A stretch of DNA of 40,185 nt from Bacteroidales bacterium (GTDB taxonomy: Bacteria > Bacteroidota > Bacteroidia > Bacteroidales > UBA932), in NCBI GenBank assembly GCA_004552615.1, contig SFNZ01000006.1, positions 1 through 40,185 of the forward strand, read 5' to 3'. The translations under genes were made by a program, and so were the position numbers. Below are positions 8,660-16,647 of this stretch, piece after piece (within the stretch, counting starts at the first letter, position 1; the number at the start of each line of letters is the position of its first letter). The notes below the pieces were generated by a model. The model worked only from the letters and a program-made list of their open reading frames with translations, was not told where the DNA came from and did not search any database.

Positions 8660-9811
8660 TTACCAGAGCAGGAGATGGCCCGGGTCCACTCCTGCAACGG
8701 CTGACCACTTGACATTCATGGACTTGTCGAGGCAATGGACATTTCCGGGATTCAGATAATCGGCGGCGTCGCCGATGTACAGGTCCCCGTTGTCCGGGTT
8801 CACGGCAAGTCCGTATGCTACCTGTATGCTGCTGTCGAGTGCCGATACCTTCACGTTCCCGGTCCTGGTGTCGATGGCGTACAGGTTGTTTCCGATGACG
8901 CTGTAGTCCGGCCCGTAGACATTCTCAAGGGTGTAGAGAGTCCCGTCATTCTGCACGAGACACCGGCTGTATCTCACCCCGGCCAGCCCCTCGCCCTGGG
9001 GCACTGTGCTTCCTGTGGACAGATCCACTTCCCAGACTCCTGACGGGGTCATCCAATAGTCTCCGAATGTGCTGACCCACAGGTTGTTGTCGACTGCTAC
9101 GATATCCTGCATGTTCTTTACTGCAGTAATCTCGTCCACTACCTCGAACTTCCCGGCGTCAATCACGCTGATCCGGTCATCGTATGAATAATCCGACTTG
9201 AACCCGCCACTGTTCGCCACATAGAGTTTCCCGGCCTTGAAGACGATGCCTTCGGGCTGGTATCCGACATGCACGGAATCCACTGTCTCGTATGTCCTTG
9301 CGGACACCTTATATACGGCCCCGATTCTGTCAGGACCTCCGTAATATGCTCCGGAATAAGAAGTTACATATGCGTATTCACCCTCAAAGGCTATACGCCT
9401 CGGGGAAGGGACCCTGACGGTCGCCACGTGTTTCTCGTTTTTCGGGTCAATGACCTCCACGAGCCCGGAATTGTTGATGACAAGCCATAATCTGTCGTTG
9501 AAGAAGGCAATATCGTTGCCTACGTCCCCCAGGCCCAGAACCTGGCCGGGATTCATCAGTTCGAATGAATTCCGGACATATTTCCCGTCAGAGAAACGGA
9601 AAAAGTCCAGGGACGCGTTGTTCGTGCCCATTTTGCCCTCGTTGAGGACGAAAAGCTTCTTGAATGAGCCCGATGTTTCACCTACTGCGACATTGACACC
9701 CGCAAGATCAGAATCATTGGAGGTGGTTTCAGACGATGGTTCGTCTTTGCTGCAACTCACGGCTATCGCCGCAAGGAGCGTGCTGAAAACCAGCAGTGCA
9801 TTGTATTTCAT
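8660..9811 (-). CDS. surface beta-propeller lipoprotein, BtuG-like (YncE family)
   Basis: A 383-residue lipoprotein with lipobox Cys20 (AVSCSKDE). The body is a repeated WD/YVTN-like beta-propeller, with blades recognisable by recurrences such as KLYVANSGG, ISVIDAGKFEVVDE, NLYAIDTRTG and GDLYIGDAADY. The expected location is the outer-membrane surface. It follows a BtuB-like TonB receptor by 62 bases on the same strand. That is the arrangement of btuB-btuG in gut Bacteroidetes, where BtuG captures vitamin B12 and delivers it to BtuB. The cobalamin role is inferred from fold and gene order. A different ligand cannot be excluded, because related propellers (DUF5074) are paired with other receptors. 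Confidence 0.68.
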   Translation of the reverse strand: MKYNALLVFSTLLAAIAVSCSKDEPSSETTSNDSDLAGVNVAVGETSGSFKKLFVLNEGKMGTNNASLDFFRFSDGKYVRNSFELMNPGQVLGLGDVGNDIAFFNDRLWLVINNSGLVEVIDPKNEKHVATVRVPSPRRIAFEGEYAYVTSYSGAYYGGPDRIGAVYKVSARTYETVDSVHVGYQPEGIVFKAGKLYVANSGGFKSDYSYDDRISVIDAGKFEVVDEITAVKNMQDIVAVDNNLWVSTFGDYWMTPSGVWEVDLSTGSTVPQGEGLAGVRYSRCLVQNDGTLYTLENVYGPDYSVIGNNLYAIDTRTGNVKVSALDSSIQVAYGLAVNPDNGDLYIGDAADYLNPGNVHCLDKSMNVKWSAVAGVDPGHLLLW

Positions 9812-9873
9812 AGAACGTTGAAAAATTTGTGCGGCAAAAATAGTGAAAAAGCGTGGATTTGCAATATCTCCGT

Positions 9874-12021
9874 TCAGAAAGAATATTCCGCCGCGAAAAG
9901 AACGTTGAACCCGGGCATCGGATAGCCCTGCACGACCTGGTATCGGCTGCCAGTGAGGTTTCTCAATGCAATGCTGAGTTTCAGCCTGTTATGAGCTGCC
10001 AGTGTGTCTTTTTCATGGCCTGCGGATTTACGGAAGCTCTTGTGTCCCGGGAACAATTCCTTGGAGACGGTAGCATCGAAGGTTGTCCACCTGTCCAGAT
10101 GGTAGTCCGTGAAATTGGCACTGCTGCTCCATCTTTCACCTGTGAAGACAGGGCATAATGCGACTCTCCATCCCAGGTATCCGGCTGAAGCCGTGATGCT
10201 TCCGCTGTGAAGAGGGATATAAGGGATCTGTCCGCCGTATGAGGAGTTTCCCGGATCGGTGCGGTCGACAGATTTCTGCCATGTATATTTCGCTGTCAAT
10301 GATGTGTTTATTCCGCACAGGGCATCGTTCGTGAGCGTCATGGAAATATCGCTTCCGAGGGTGTTGGCCCGCCCGATGTTGAACATTGTCCAGCGGAACT
10401 GGCTCGACGTGGGCAGTGCTACGATCTTGTCCCTGACCCTGTAGCAGTAGATGTCAGCACGGGGTTCTATTCCGGTTCTTCCGAAGCGCATCGGCCAGAT
10501 CAGGCCGAGATCGTACTGCGCAGCTGTTTCTGGCCGGAGTGCAGCATTCCCTATGGTGGTGTAATACAGGTCGTTGAAAGACGGCATCCGGAACACCTTC
10601 CTCGCGAATCCTTCTATTGCAGGCCCTCTGTCTTCGCCTGCCGGCGTTATCCTGAACATAAGGGCAGGGGAGAGGTCGTTCCTCGTGCGGTTTTCTCTTG
10701 AGAACGCCCCTGCACCGGTATTGTCATATTTGTCAGCGGCAATGCTGTACACTACACTTGCCGACAACCTGATTTTGTCCCAATGCAAATCCGATGCGGC
10801 GGCACCCCAGAAACTGAACCGTACAGGTCTTGCGAAATGTTCCGGATTGCCTTCCAATGCGGAATACTGGGCGTCGGCCGCAATGTTCACCGAGCACCAT
10901 CCGGACGGCTCGATTTTGCCCGATGCAGAGATGTAACCGCTTGTCTGTCTGTAAGTGACGTCCATCGGCATGGCCTGGGGATTCCTGACCGGATCCGTGA
11001 AATATCTGCTCCTGTTGCGGACGAATCTTCCTTTGAACATCCATTCCGGACGCATTCTTCCGGGACTTGAATACCTGTATGAGCCCTGAATGAAAATGTC
11101 CCTGTCTTCCTGGCGGTCGCCTTCGCCCGGAAGGCTCGCTGCGCTCCTGACTACCGGTCCTGGCAGACCGCGGTCTGATTCATAATAATATGCAGATGCA
11201 TCCCAGGCGGAATGTTCCCCGTGTCCTCCGGCCTTGAGGACTGCGCGTCCGGATGTGATGTCACCTCCCCGTCTTGTCATTGTGGTGTCATAGCCGGCCA
11301 CATTCCCGTCCGGCATGGAGATGAATTTGGTGGCGTGATATCGGTACCGGCCGTTGCTGGTGAGAAATTCCGCGTTCATGGAAACGTAGGATGCCTTTCC
11401 AATCCGGAAATCCATGTTCAGGGAAGGGGAAACCGTTCCGGACGACCCGGCTTTGACCCTGCCTGTGAAATTGACCTTCCTGCCGTCACGGAAAACAGGC
11501 ACGGACGAATTGAGGTATACTGAACCGGCTGATGCATATTCCCTTGCCGGCTGCAGGCAGAGGGACCTGTGGCCGTTGTATATTTCCACGGAAGACAGTC
11601 CATCAGCGGAGAACCTTCCGAGATCCACCTGCATGTTCTGGGCATTGTCAATCTGGATACCGTCCACGAAAACGGCTGTATACTCTGTACCGAGGCTTCT
11701 GATATTCAATGTCTTGAGGCCTCCGACCCCTCCGTAGTCCCGGACCTGCAGTCCGGCCTCTTCCCTCAGGGCGTCCGCTATGCACAACGTCGTGCCGAGT
11801 CTTTCCGGCCCGATTCTCCTTCCGGTTACGAGAGGTCTTTTCATCATTCCCTCCACGGCGGATTCGCTTATTATCCCTCCGTACATTCCGGAATCCCTCC
11901 TGTTGCCTGTTTCTGAAACAGTAGTGTCTTGCATCTGGCTTGCAGCTTTGGAAACATGGAAATTCCCCATCAGGCAAATGCCAGACAGGGAAACCGCCAA
12001 TATCCTTCTTCTGAAATCCAT
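9874..12021 (-). CDS. TonB-dependent outer-membrane receptor, BtuB-like
   Basis: A 715-residue TonB-dependent transporter with a signal peptide (residues 1-26, MDFRRRILAVSL...HVSKA). The plug domain runs about 60-170, with IADALREEAGLQVRDYGG, LNIRSLGTEYTAVFVDG and DLGRFSADGLSSVEIYNG. A roughly 530-residue beta-barrel ends in aromatic Phe (AAEYSF), as for BamA-inserted barrels. No carboxypeptidase-regulatory N-terminal domain and no SusD partner are present, so this is the slim vitamin/siderophore type rather than SusC. The start is the ATG at 12021. With the propeller lipoprotein downstream, cobalamin or a similar corrinoid is the best guess. Promoter and dyad upstream are listed separately. 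Confidence 0.78.
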   Translation of the reverse strand: MDFRRRILAVSLSGICLMGNFHVSKAASQMQDTTVSETGNRRDSGMYGGIISESAVEGMMKRPLVTGRRIGPERLGTTLCIADALREEAGLQVRDYGGVGGLKTLNIRSLGTEYTAVFVDGIQIDNAQNMQVDLGRFSADGLSSVEIYNGHRSLCLQPAREYASAGSVYLNSSVPVFRDGRKVNFTGRVKAGSSGTVSPSLNMDFRIGKASYVSMNAEFLTSNGRYRYHATKFISMPDGNVAGYDTTMTRRGGDITSGRAVLKAGGHGEHSAWDASAYYYESDRGLPGPVVRSAASLPGEGDRQEDRDIFIQGSYRYSSPGRMRPEWMFKGRFVRNRSRYFTDPVRNPQAMPMDVTYRQTSGYISASGKIEPSGWCSVNIAADAQYSALEGNPEHFARPVRFSFWGAAASDLHWDKIRLSASVVYSIAADKYDNTGAGAFSRENRTRNDLSPALMFRITPAGEDRGPAIEGFARKVFRMPSFNDLYYTTIGNAALRPETAAQYDLGLIWPMRFGRTGIEPRADIYCYRVRDKIVALPTSSQFRWTMFNIGRANTLGSDISMTLTNDALCGINTSLTAKYTWQKSVDRTDPGNSSYGGQIPYIPLHSGSITASAGYLGWRVALCPVFTGERWSSSANFTDYHLDRWTTFDATVSKELFPGHKSFRKSAGHEKDTLAAHNRLKLSIALRNLTGSRYQVVQGYPMPGFNVLFAAEYSF

Positions 12022-12070
12022 CCTCAAGTCCGTTAGGCATGCCCGGAGGAAAGCGATGCCGCAATACGGG

Positions 12071-12120
12071 AAATCCGGGCATATTGCCCAAATATCGCAA
12101 TATCCCCGGATTTCTCCAAA
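12071..12120 (-). promoter_or_regulatory. btuB-like promoter with the -7 box inside a palindrome
   Basis: On the minus strand TTTG (12120-12117) and GATATTTG (12096-12089) are 20 bases apart, one base off consensus. A long dyad, 12071-12086 with 12098-12113 (AAATCCGGG/CCCGGATTT plus ATATTG/CAATAT around one mismatch), places the -7 box exactly in its 11-base centre. This is a good candidate operator. The alternative is a transcribed hairpin. Confidence 0.5.
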
Positions 12121-12149
12121 CCAATCACCGTTTCCCCGCCAAAAATTGC

Positions 12150-12157
12150 TATATTTG
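12150..12157 (+). promoter_or_regulatory. -7 promoter box of the FKBP gene
   Basis: TATATTTG, 20 bases before the FKBP start codon. The upstream TTTG element is not clear. Confidence 0.45.
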
Positions 12158-12177
12158 CCGACCTTATAATATTAATT

Positions 12178-12783
12178 ATGGACAAGAACAGTTATGCATT
12201 GGGAATGAGCATTGCCCACAACATGCTCCAGTCCGGAGTGAAGGAGATTTCCATCGACGATTTCACAGCCGGCCTGAAAGCCACTCTTGCAGGACAGGAG
12301 CCTGCGATTTCCTATGAGGAGGCCGGCGCTCTTCTCGACAAATATTTCGCTGAGATCCAGGAGAAGCAGGCTGCCGAGCAGGCCGAAGTGGCAGAGGTGA
12401 TGAAACGTGAAGGTGAGCGTTTCCTTTCCGAGAACGCGAAGAAGGAAGGCGTGAAGGTATTGCCTAGCGGACTACAGTACAAGGTCATCAGGAGCGGAAA
12501 CGGACGCAAGCCGGGACGCACCGACAAGGTGAAATGCCATTATGAGGGCACTTTCCCGGGAGGGGAGAAGTTCGACAGCTCCTACGACCGCAAGCAGCCG
12601 GCCGTATTCGGTGTCAATCAGGTGATTGCAGGATGGACCGAGGCTCTCCAGCTCATGCAGGAAGGCTCCGAGTGGGAGCTCTACATCCCTTACAATCTTG
12701 CATACGGCGAGGCAGGAGCTCCGGGAGCTATTCCTCCGTATGCGGCATTGGTTTTCAAGGTGGAACTAATAGAGGTATTGTAA
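12178..12783 (+). CDS. FKBP-type peptidyl-prolyl cis-trans isomerase
   Basis: A 201-residue FKBP/Mip-like prolyl isomerase. Residues 1-85 form the helical dimerisation domain (ALGMSIAHNMLQSGVKEISI... then a coiled Glu/Ala/Lys-rich helix). Residues about 95-201 are the FKBP domain, with VKCHYEGTFPGGEKFDSSYD, VIAGWTEALQLMQEGSEW and YIPYNLAYGEAGAPGAIPPY. There is no signal peptide, so it acts in the cytoplasm, unlike most Mip/FkpA proteins. It is divergent from the btuB-like gene across 156 bases and stops 4 bases before the convergent NUDIX gene. Confidence 0.9.
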   Translation: MDKNSYALGMSIAHNMLQSGVKEISIDDFTAGLKATLAGQEPAISYEEAGALLDKYFAEIQEKQAAEQAEVAEVMKREGERFLSENAKKEGVKVLPSGLQYKVIRSGNGRKPGRTDKVKCHYEGTFPGGEKFDSSYDRKQPAVFGVNQVIAGWTEALQLMQEGSEWELYIPYNLAYGEAGAPGAIPPYAALVFKVELIEVL

Positions 12784-12787
12784 TTCC

Positions 12788-13351
12788 TTACAGGAGACCT
12801 TGTTCCGAGAAATAGCGCCAGAGCGGGGCGGCCATCAGAGCCTGCTTTATCTGGTCATTGACCATCAGGTCTTTTACTTGGGCGGTGTCAAGCAGCACGA
12901 TTTCGAGATCTTCGGTGCTGTCGAGATGCTGCCCTGATATTTTTCTCACGCCCTCCGCCACGTAGCAATGCGAAAGGTTGTCCGTGGTGCTGGAATTGCC
13001 GGAGACGGTCATGATTTTCCTCCATGTACCTTCTCCATATCCTGTCTCCTCCATCAGTTCCCGTTTCGCGGCATCGAGCGGGTCTTCTCCCTCCTCGATC
13101 ACGCCTGCCGGAATCTCGAAGCAGGTCTTGCCGAGTCCGTGGCGGTATTGACGTTCCATTACGAATTTTCCGTCCTCGGTGATGGCGATGACATTGACCC
13201 AGTCAGGATACTCCAGGACATAGAATTCCGGATTCTGCCTGCCGTCAGGCAGTTCCACGCAGTCCCTGCGCACGGTCAGCCACGGCCTGCGGAACAGGTA
13301 TTCGCTCTTGAGCACTTTCCATTTCCCTTTCTCGGATATTGCGTCTTCCAT
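12788..13351 (-). CDS. NUDIX hydrolase, ADP-ribose pyrophosphatase-like
   Basis: A 187-residue NUDIX enzyme probably hydrolysing ADP-ribose or a similar nucleoside diphosphate derivative in the cytoplasm. The complete NUDIX box (GX5EX7REUXEEXGU) is GVIEEGEDPLDAAKRELMEE followed by TGY. The upstream part (PDGRQNPEFYVLEYPDWVNV) is typical of the ADP-ribose group. The start at 13351 (MEDAIS) is chosen because it matches the family N-terminus and a near-consensus -7 box lies 25 bases upstream; the ATG at 13396 is the alternative. PnuC and GH125 genes diverge from it. Confidence 0.85.
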   Translation of the reverse strand: MEDAISEKGKWKVLKSEYLFRRPWLTVRRDCVELPDGRQNPEFYVLEYPDWVNVIAITEDGKFVMERQYRHGLGKTCFEIPAGVIEEGEDPLDAAKRELMEETGYGEGTWRKIMTVSGNSSTTDNLSHCYVAEGVRKISGQHLDSTEDLEIVLLDTAQVKDLMVNDQIKQALMAAPLWRYFSEQGLL

Positions 13352-13375
13352 AATGCGTTCTTCAAAAAATTTGCG

Positions 13376-13383
13376 TAAAGATA
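13376..13383 (-). promoter_or_regulatory. -7-like box of the NUDIX gene
   Basis: On the minus strand it reads TATCTTTA, one base off TAnnTTTG, 25 bases before the chosen start. It supports the shorter reading frame. Confidence 0.35.
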
Positions 13384-13406
13384 CTGATTTTTCCATTTGC
13401 CGGTGT

Positions 13407-13414
13407 TATCTTTG
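13407..13414 (+). promoter_or_regulatory. -7 promoter box of the GH125-pnuC operon
   Basis: TATCTTTG is a full TAnnTTTG match, 29 bases upstream of the chosen GH125 start. No good TTTG element is seen at the standard distance. Confidence 0.45.
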
Positions 13415-13442
13415 CGTAATGACCACTTAAATTATGCATTAT

Positions 13443-14852
13443 ATGAAGAAATTTTTGCTTTCCGCCGCGGCATTGATCATTGCGGCATCGGCATTTGCCC
13501 AAAACTATGAATCAAAACGTCCGGCGGTGGAAGACCGTCTTTTTGTCTCGCAGGCAGTCGAGAATGAAATTGCAAGGGTGACCTCGTTGCTGACCAATCC
13601 GAGGCTGGCATGGATGTTCTCGAACTGTTTCCCTAACACACTCGATACGACCGTGCATTTCGGAAAGGACGATAACGGAAACTGGAGGACATTTGTCTAT
13701 ACCGGTGACATCCACGCGATGTGGCTCAGGGATTCAGGTGCCCAGGTATGGCCTTATGTACAGTTCGCCGACAGGGACGAGAATCTCCGCAATCTCCTTG
13801 CAGGTGTCATCAACTGCCAGGTCTCTCTGATCTGCATCGACCCTTATGCCAATGCGTTCAATGACGGGCCGACAGGCGGTGAATGGCAGTCTGACCAGAC
13901 CGAGATGGACCTTAACGTGCACGAGCGCAAATGGGAAATTGACTCGCAGTGCTATCCTATCCGTTTGGCTTACCATTACTGGAAGACCACGGGTGACGAG
14001 TCAGTATTCGGCCCGGTGTGGGTAGAGGCCATGGGAAAGATACTCAATACTTTGAAGACCCAGCAGAGGAAAGAAGGCCTTGGACCTTACAGTTTCCTCC
14101 GCAAGACAGACAGGCAGCTCGACACCAAGGCCTGCCGCGGATATGGCAACCCTGTGAATCCTGTAGGACTGATCGTGTCTTCATTCCGTCCTTCCGACGA
14201 CGCTACCACATTCGATTTCCTGGTTCCTTCCAATTTCTTTGCTGTCAGCGCATTGCGTAAGGCTGCCGAGATTCTCGAGACTGTGAACGGGGAGAAGAAA
14301 CTCGCGAAGGAATGCCGTGCCCTCGCTTCCGAGGTGGAGACGGCCCTGAAGAAATATGCAGTTGTGGATCATCCTGAGTTCGGAAAGATTTATGCCTTCG
14401 AGGTGGACGGATTCGGCAACAAATATCTCATGGACGATTCCAATGTGCCGAGCCTTCTCGCCATGCCTTATCTCGAAAGCGTTCCGTTCGATGACCCTGT
14501 ATGGCAGAATACGAGGAAGTTCGTCTGGAGCAAGTCCAATCCATATTTCTTCAGCGGAAAGGCTGCCGAGGGAATAGGCGGACCTCATGTGGGATATGAC
14601 ATGATATGGCCTATGAGCATCATCATGAGGGCTTTCACATCGAATGACGACAAGGAGATCAAATGGTGCATCGAGACTCTGATGAAGACAGATGCCGGTA
14701 CGGGTTTCATGCATGAGTCCTTCCACAAGGATAATCCTGCAGATTTCTCCCGCAGCTGGTTCGCCTGGGCAAATACCTTGTTCGGCGAGCTCATCGTGCA
14801 TCTTGTTGACAATGGCAAGCTCGACCTCCTGAATTCCATCAAGGTTAAATAA
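13443..14852 (+). CDS. GH125 exo-alpha-1,6-mannosidase, exported
   Basis: A 469-residue metal-independent glycoside hydrolase of family 125 (formerly DUF1237), which removes alpha-1,6-mannose from the non-reducing end, for example of N-glycan fragments. The signal peptide is MKKFLLSAAALIIAASAFAQ. The (alpha/alpha)6-barrel signatures are TGDIHAMWLRDSGAQVWPY (with the putative catalytic acid Asp), GEWQSDQTEMDLNVHERKWE, FRPSDDATTFDFLVPSNFF, DDSNVPSLLAMPYL, and GGPHVGYDMIWPMSI, with MHESFHKDNPADFSRSWFAW near the C-terminus. Length fits the family. An ATG at 13434 is an alternative start. The stop codon overlaps the pnuC ATG by one base, indicating translational coupling. Confidence 0.92.
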   Translation: MKKFLLSAAALIIAASAFAQNYESKRPAVEDRLFVSQAVENEIARVTSLLTNPRLAWMFSNCFPNTLDTTVHFGKDDNGNWRTFVYTGDIHAMWLRDSGAQVWPYVQFADRDENLRNLLAGVINCQVSLICIDPYANAFNDGPTGGEWQSDQTEMDLNVHERKWEIDSQCYPIRLAYHYWKTTGDESVFGPVWVEAMGKILNTLKTQQRKEGLGPYSFLRKTDRQLDTKACRGYGNPVNPVGLIVSSFRPSDDATTFDFLVPSNFFAVSALRKAAEILETVNGEKKLAKECRALASEVETALKKYAVVDHPEFGKIYAFEVDGFGNKYLMDDSNVPSLLAMPYLESVPFDDPVWQNTRKFVWSKSNPYFFSGKAAEGIGGPHVGYDMIWPMSIIMRAFTSNDDKEIKWCIETLMKTDAGTGFMHESFHKDNPADFSRSWFAWANTLFGELIVHLVDNGKLDLLNSIKVK

Positions 14853-15412
14853 TGGAAATATTCGCTCTTGTTTCGGGAATCCTTTTCCTGATACTGGAAA
14901 TACGACAGCACAATCTGATGTGGCTCCTGCAGGCAATCTCGGGAGTCGCATCTGTCATTGTGTTCTGCCGTCAGGGGCTATATGCCTCGATGGGATTGAA
15001 CGTCTATTATGTGGCGATGGCAATATGGGGATATGTCCAGTGGAAGGCTGATTCGGGTTCAGTGGATTCAGGAGCGGTTCATCTGAGGAAATTGTCAGGT
15101 GCGGTAGTTGCCTTGAGCGTTATTGCCCAGGCAGTAGGCACGGTGCTGTTTATCTATGTCCTGCGGCTGCTCGGCGATCCTATGTCCGGACTTGACGCCG
15201 GAGTTACCGTCCTGAGCATTGTAGCCACCTGGTGGCTCGTCCGTTCATACAAGGAACAATGGATTCTCTGGATCCTTGCAGATGTCCTCACCGCCGTCAT
15301 GTGCGCCTCCCAGTCCCTCTGGTGGATGTGCGCCCTTTATGCCTTCTACACCGTCTCCGCCGTTTACGGCTTCTTCTACTGGCGCCGCCGGGGCGAGTAT
15401 GTCAGGGACTGA
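14852..15412 (+). CDS. pnuC: PnuC-type vitamin transporter (nicotinamide riboside or thiamine)
   Basis: A 186-residue inner-membrane facilitator with seven predicted membrane segments and the conserved Trp-rich motifs of the family, including GLNVYYVAMAIWGYVQW and QWILWILADVLTAVMCASQS. PnuC proteins import nicotinamide riboside; close relatives (PnuT) take thiamine, and the sequence alone does not separate them. It overlaps the upstream GH125 gene by one base. The pairing is odd metabolically. A NUDIX gene across the divergent promoter fits NAD metabolism loosely. Confidence 0.85.
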   Translation: MEIFALVSGILFLILEIRQHNLMWLLQAISGVASVIVFCRQGLYASMGLNVYYVAMAIWGYVQWKADSGSVDSGAVHLRKLSGAVVALSVIAQAVGTVLFIYVLRLLGDPMSGLDAGVTVLSIVATWWLVRSYKEQWILWILADVLTAVMCASQSLWWMCALYAFYTVSAVYGFFYWRRRGEYVRD

Positions 15413-15422
15413 ATAATAAAGA

Positions 15423-15548
15423 GTAGTTGCCGGAGGGCTCTGCCGGAGCATGGCCGGCCGCGGCCTCGTGAGCGGCTCCCGAAGGAACGAAGTTCCGAAG
15501 GGTGGATGTAGCGAAGCGGAACTCCGGCAGAAGCCCTCCGGCAACTAC
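15423..15548. repeat. convergent-junction palindromic element, copy 2
   Basis: The outer stem is 15423-15448 with 15522-15548, 26/27 bases complementary apart from one bulged base. It encloses a 73-base core (15449-15521), the same length as in the other two copies. The core keeps the plan of three hairpins (CCGC..GCGG; GGAAC-GAA-GTTCC nested in CCC..GGG; AGCG-rich), with GAACGAAG and GGATG conserved but a diverged middle stem. It sits between pnuC and the convergent GGGtGRT operon. Confidence 0.7.
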
Positions 15549-15567
15549 ATGCCACTCTATAATATGA

Positions 15568-15597
15568 AAGAAACCGACCCATAAGGGCCGGCTTCTT
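15568..15597 (-). terminator. terminator of the GGGtGRT operon
   Basis: Read on the minus strand, a 13-bp stem (two G-U pairs) with a four-base loop is followed by TTTCAT-type T-rich sequence. On the plus strand the same two pairs would be A-C mismatches, so the hairpin serves the minus-strand genes. It lies 43 bases beyond the GGGtGRT stop. Confidence 0.6.
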
Positions 15598-15639
15598 ATT
15601 GTGTATCAGCTCGAGACTGAAATTATCTCGAGACTGGGA

Positions 15640-16641
15640 TTATTTTGCAAGAGCCTGTGCAACAGCCACTGCGACAGCTACTGTAGCGCCGACCATAGGG
15701 TTGTTGCCCATTCCGAGGAATCCCATCATCTCTACGTGTGCAGGAACTGAAGAAGAACCTGCGAACTGAGCGTCAGAGTGCATACGGCCCATGGTGTCGG
15801 TCATGCCGTAAGATGCAGGACCTGCGGCCATGTTGTCCGGATGAAGGGTACGGCCTGTACCGCCGCCGGAAGCCACTGAGAAATACTTCTTTCCTTCGAG
15901 TACACGCTCCTTCTTGTAGGTGCCTGCAACCGGATGCTGGAAACGGGTAGGGTTCGTGGAGTTTCCGGTGATGGAGATGTCCACGTTCTCGAGATGCATG
16001 ATTGCAACACCCTCACGTACATCGTTTGCACCGTAGCAGCGAACACCGCCGCGCACACCCTCAGAGTATTTGGTCTCTGAAATGATGTTCACCTTGCCTG
16101 TAGCGAAATCGAACTCGGTCTGAACGTATGTGAATCCGTTGATACGGGAAATAATCTTGGCAGCATCCTTTCCGAGACCGTTGAGAATCACGCGGAGAGG
16201 TTTCTGACGTACCTTGTTGGCCATTTCAGCGATCTTGATGGCTCCCTCTGCTGCAGCGTAAGACTCGTGTCCTGCAAGGAATGCGAAGCACTCTGTCTCC
16301 TCGCTGAGAAGACGGGCTGCGAGATTGCCGTGTCCAAGACCTACCTTGCGGTCATCAGCCACTGAACCAGGGATGCAGAATGCCTGGAGACCTTCTCCGA
16401 TGGCCTCTGCAGCCTCTGCAGCGCTCTTCACGCCTTTCTTGATAGCGATGGCAGCACCTACTACGTAAGCCCATTTGGCGTTCTCGAAGCAAATCTTCTG
16501 GGTATCCTCACACATCTTGTAAGGATCAATGCCGTGGGCCTCGCAGATGGCTTTCGCATCGTCAATGCCGTTGATTCCATATTTTCCGAGAGCTGCATTG
16601 ATCTGATCAATACGACGCTCATAACTTTCAAACAGTGCCAT
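15640..16641 (-). CDS. GGGtGRT family protein
   Basis: A 333-residue cytoplasmic protein of the family named for the motif GGGTGRT, seen here near residue 260 in SGGGTGRTLHPDN. Its biochemical role is unestablished. It is found in anaerobes next to an iron-sulfur scaffold-like protein, as here. Other visible segments are a Cys-containing N-terminal region (CEAHGIDPYKMCEDTQKICF), ETECFAFLAGHESYAA and a Gly/Ala-rich C-terminus (VGATVAVAVAVAQALAK). The partner gene lies 6 bases upstream on the same strand, so the two form an operon with a shared promoter and terminator. Confidence 0.88.
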   Translation of the reverse strand: MALFESYERRIDQINAALGKYGINGIDDAKAICEAHGIDPYKMCEDTQKICFENAKWAYVVGAAIAIKKGVKSAAEAAEAIGEGLQAFCIPGSVADDRKVGLGHGNLAARLLSEETECFAFLAGHESYAAAEGAIKIAEMANKVRQKPLRVILNGLGKDAAKIISRINGFTYVQTEFDFATGKVNIISETKYSEGVRGGVRCYGANDVREGVAIMHLENVDISITGNSTNPTRFQHPVAGTYKKERVLEGKKYFSVASGGGTGRTLHPDNMAAGPASYGMTDTMGRMHSDAQFAGSSSVPAHVEMMGFLGMGNNPMVGATVAVAVAVAQALAK

Positions 16642-16647
16642 ACTCTC

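Noticed and set aside
12028..12177. Cobalamin riboswitch upstream of the btuB-like gene
   Set aside because: The gap is only 150 bases, already filled by two promoters and a dyad, and no GCCACTG-type B12 box was found.
15423..15548. Integron attC sites as an explanation for the palindromic elements
   Set aside because: They lack the paired R/L core boxes with GTTRRRY, no integrase or cassette array is present, and copies are many kilobases apart at convergent junctions.
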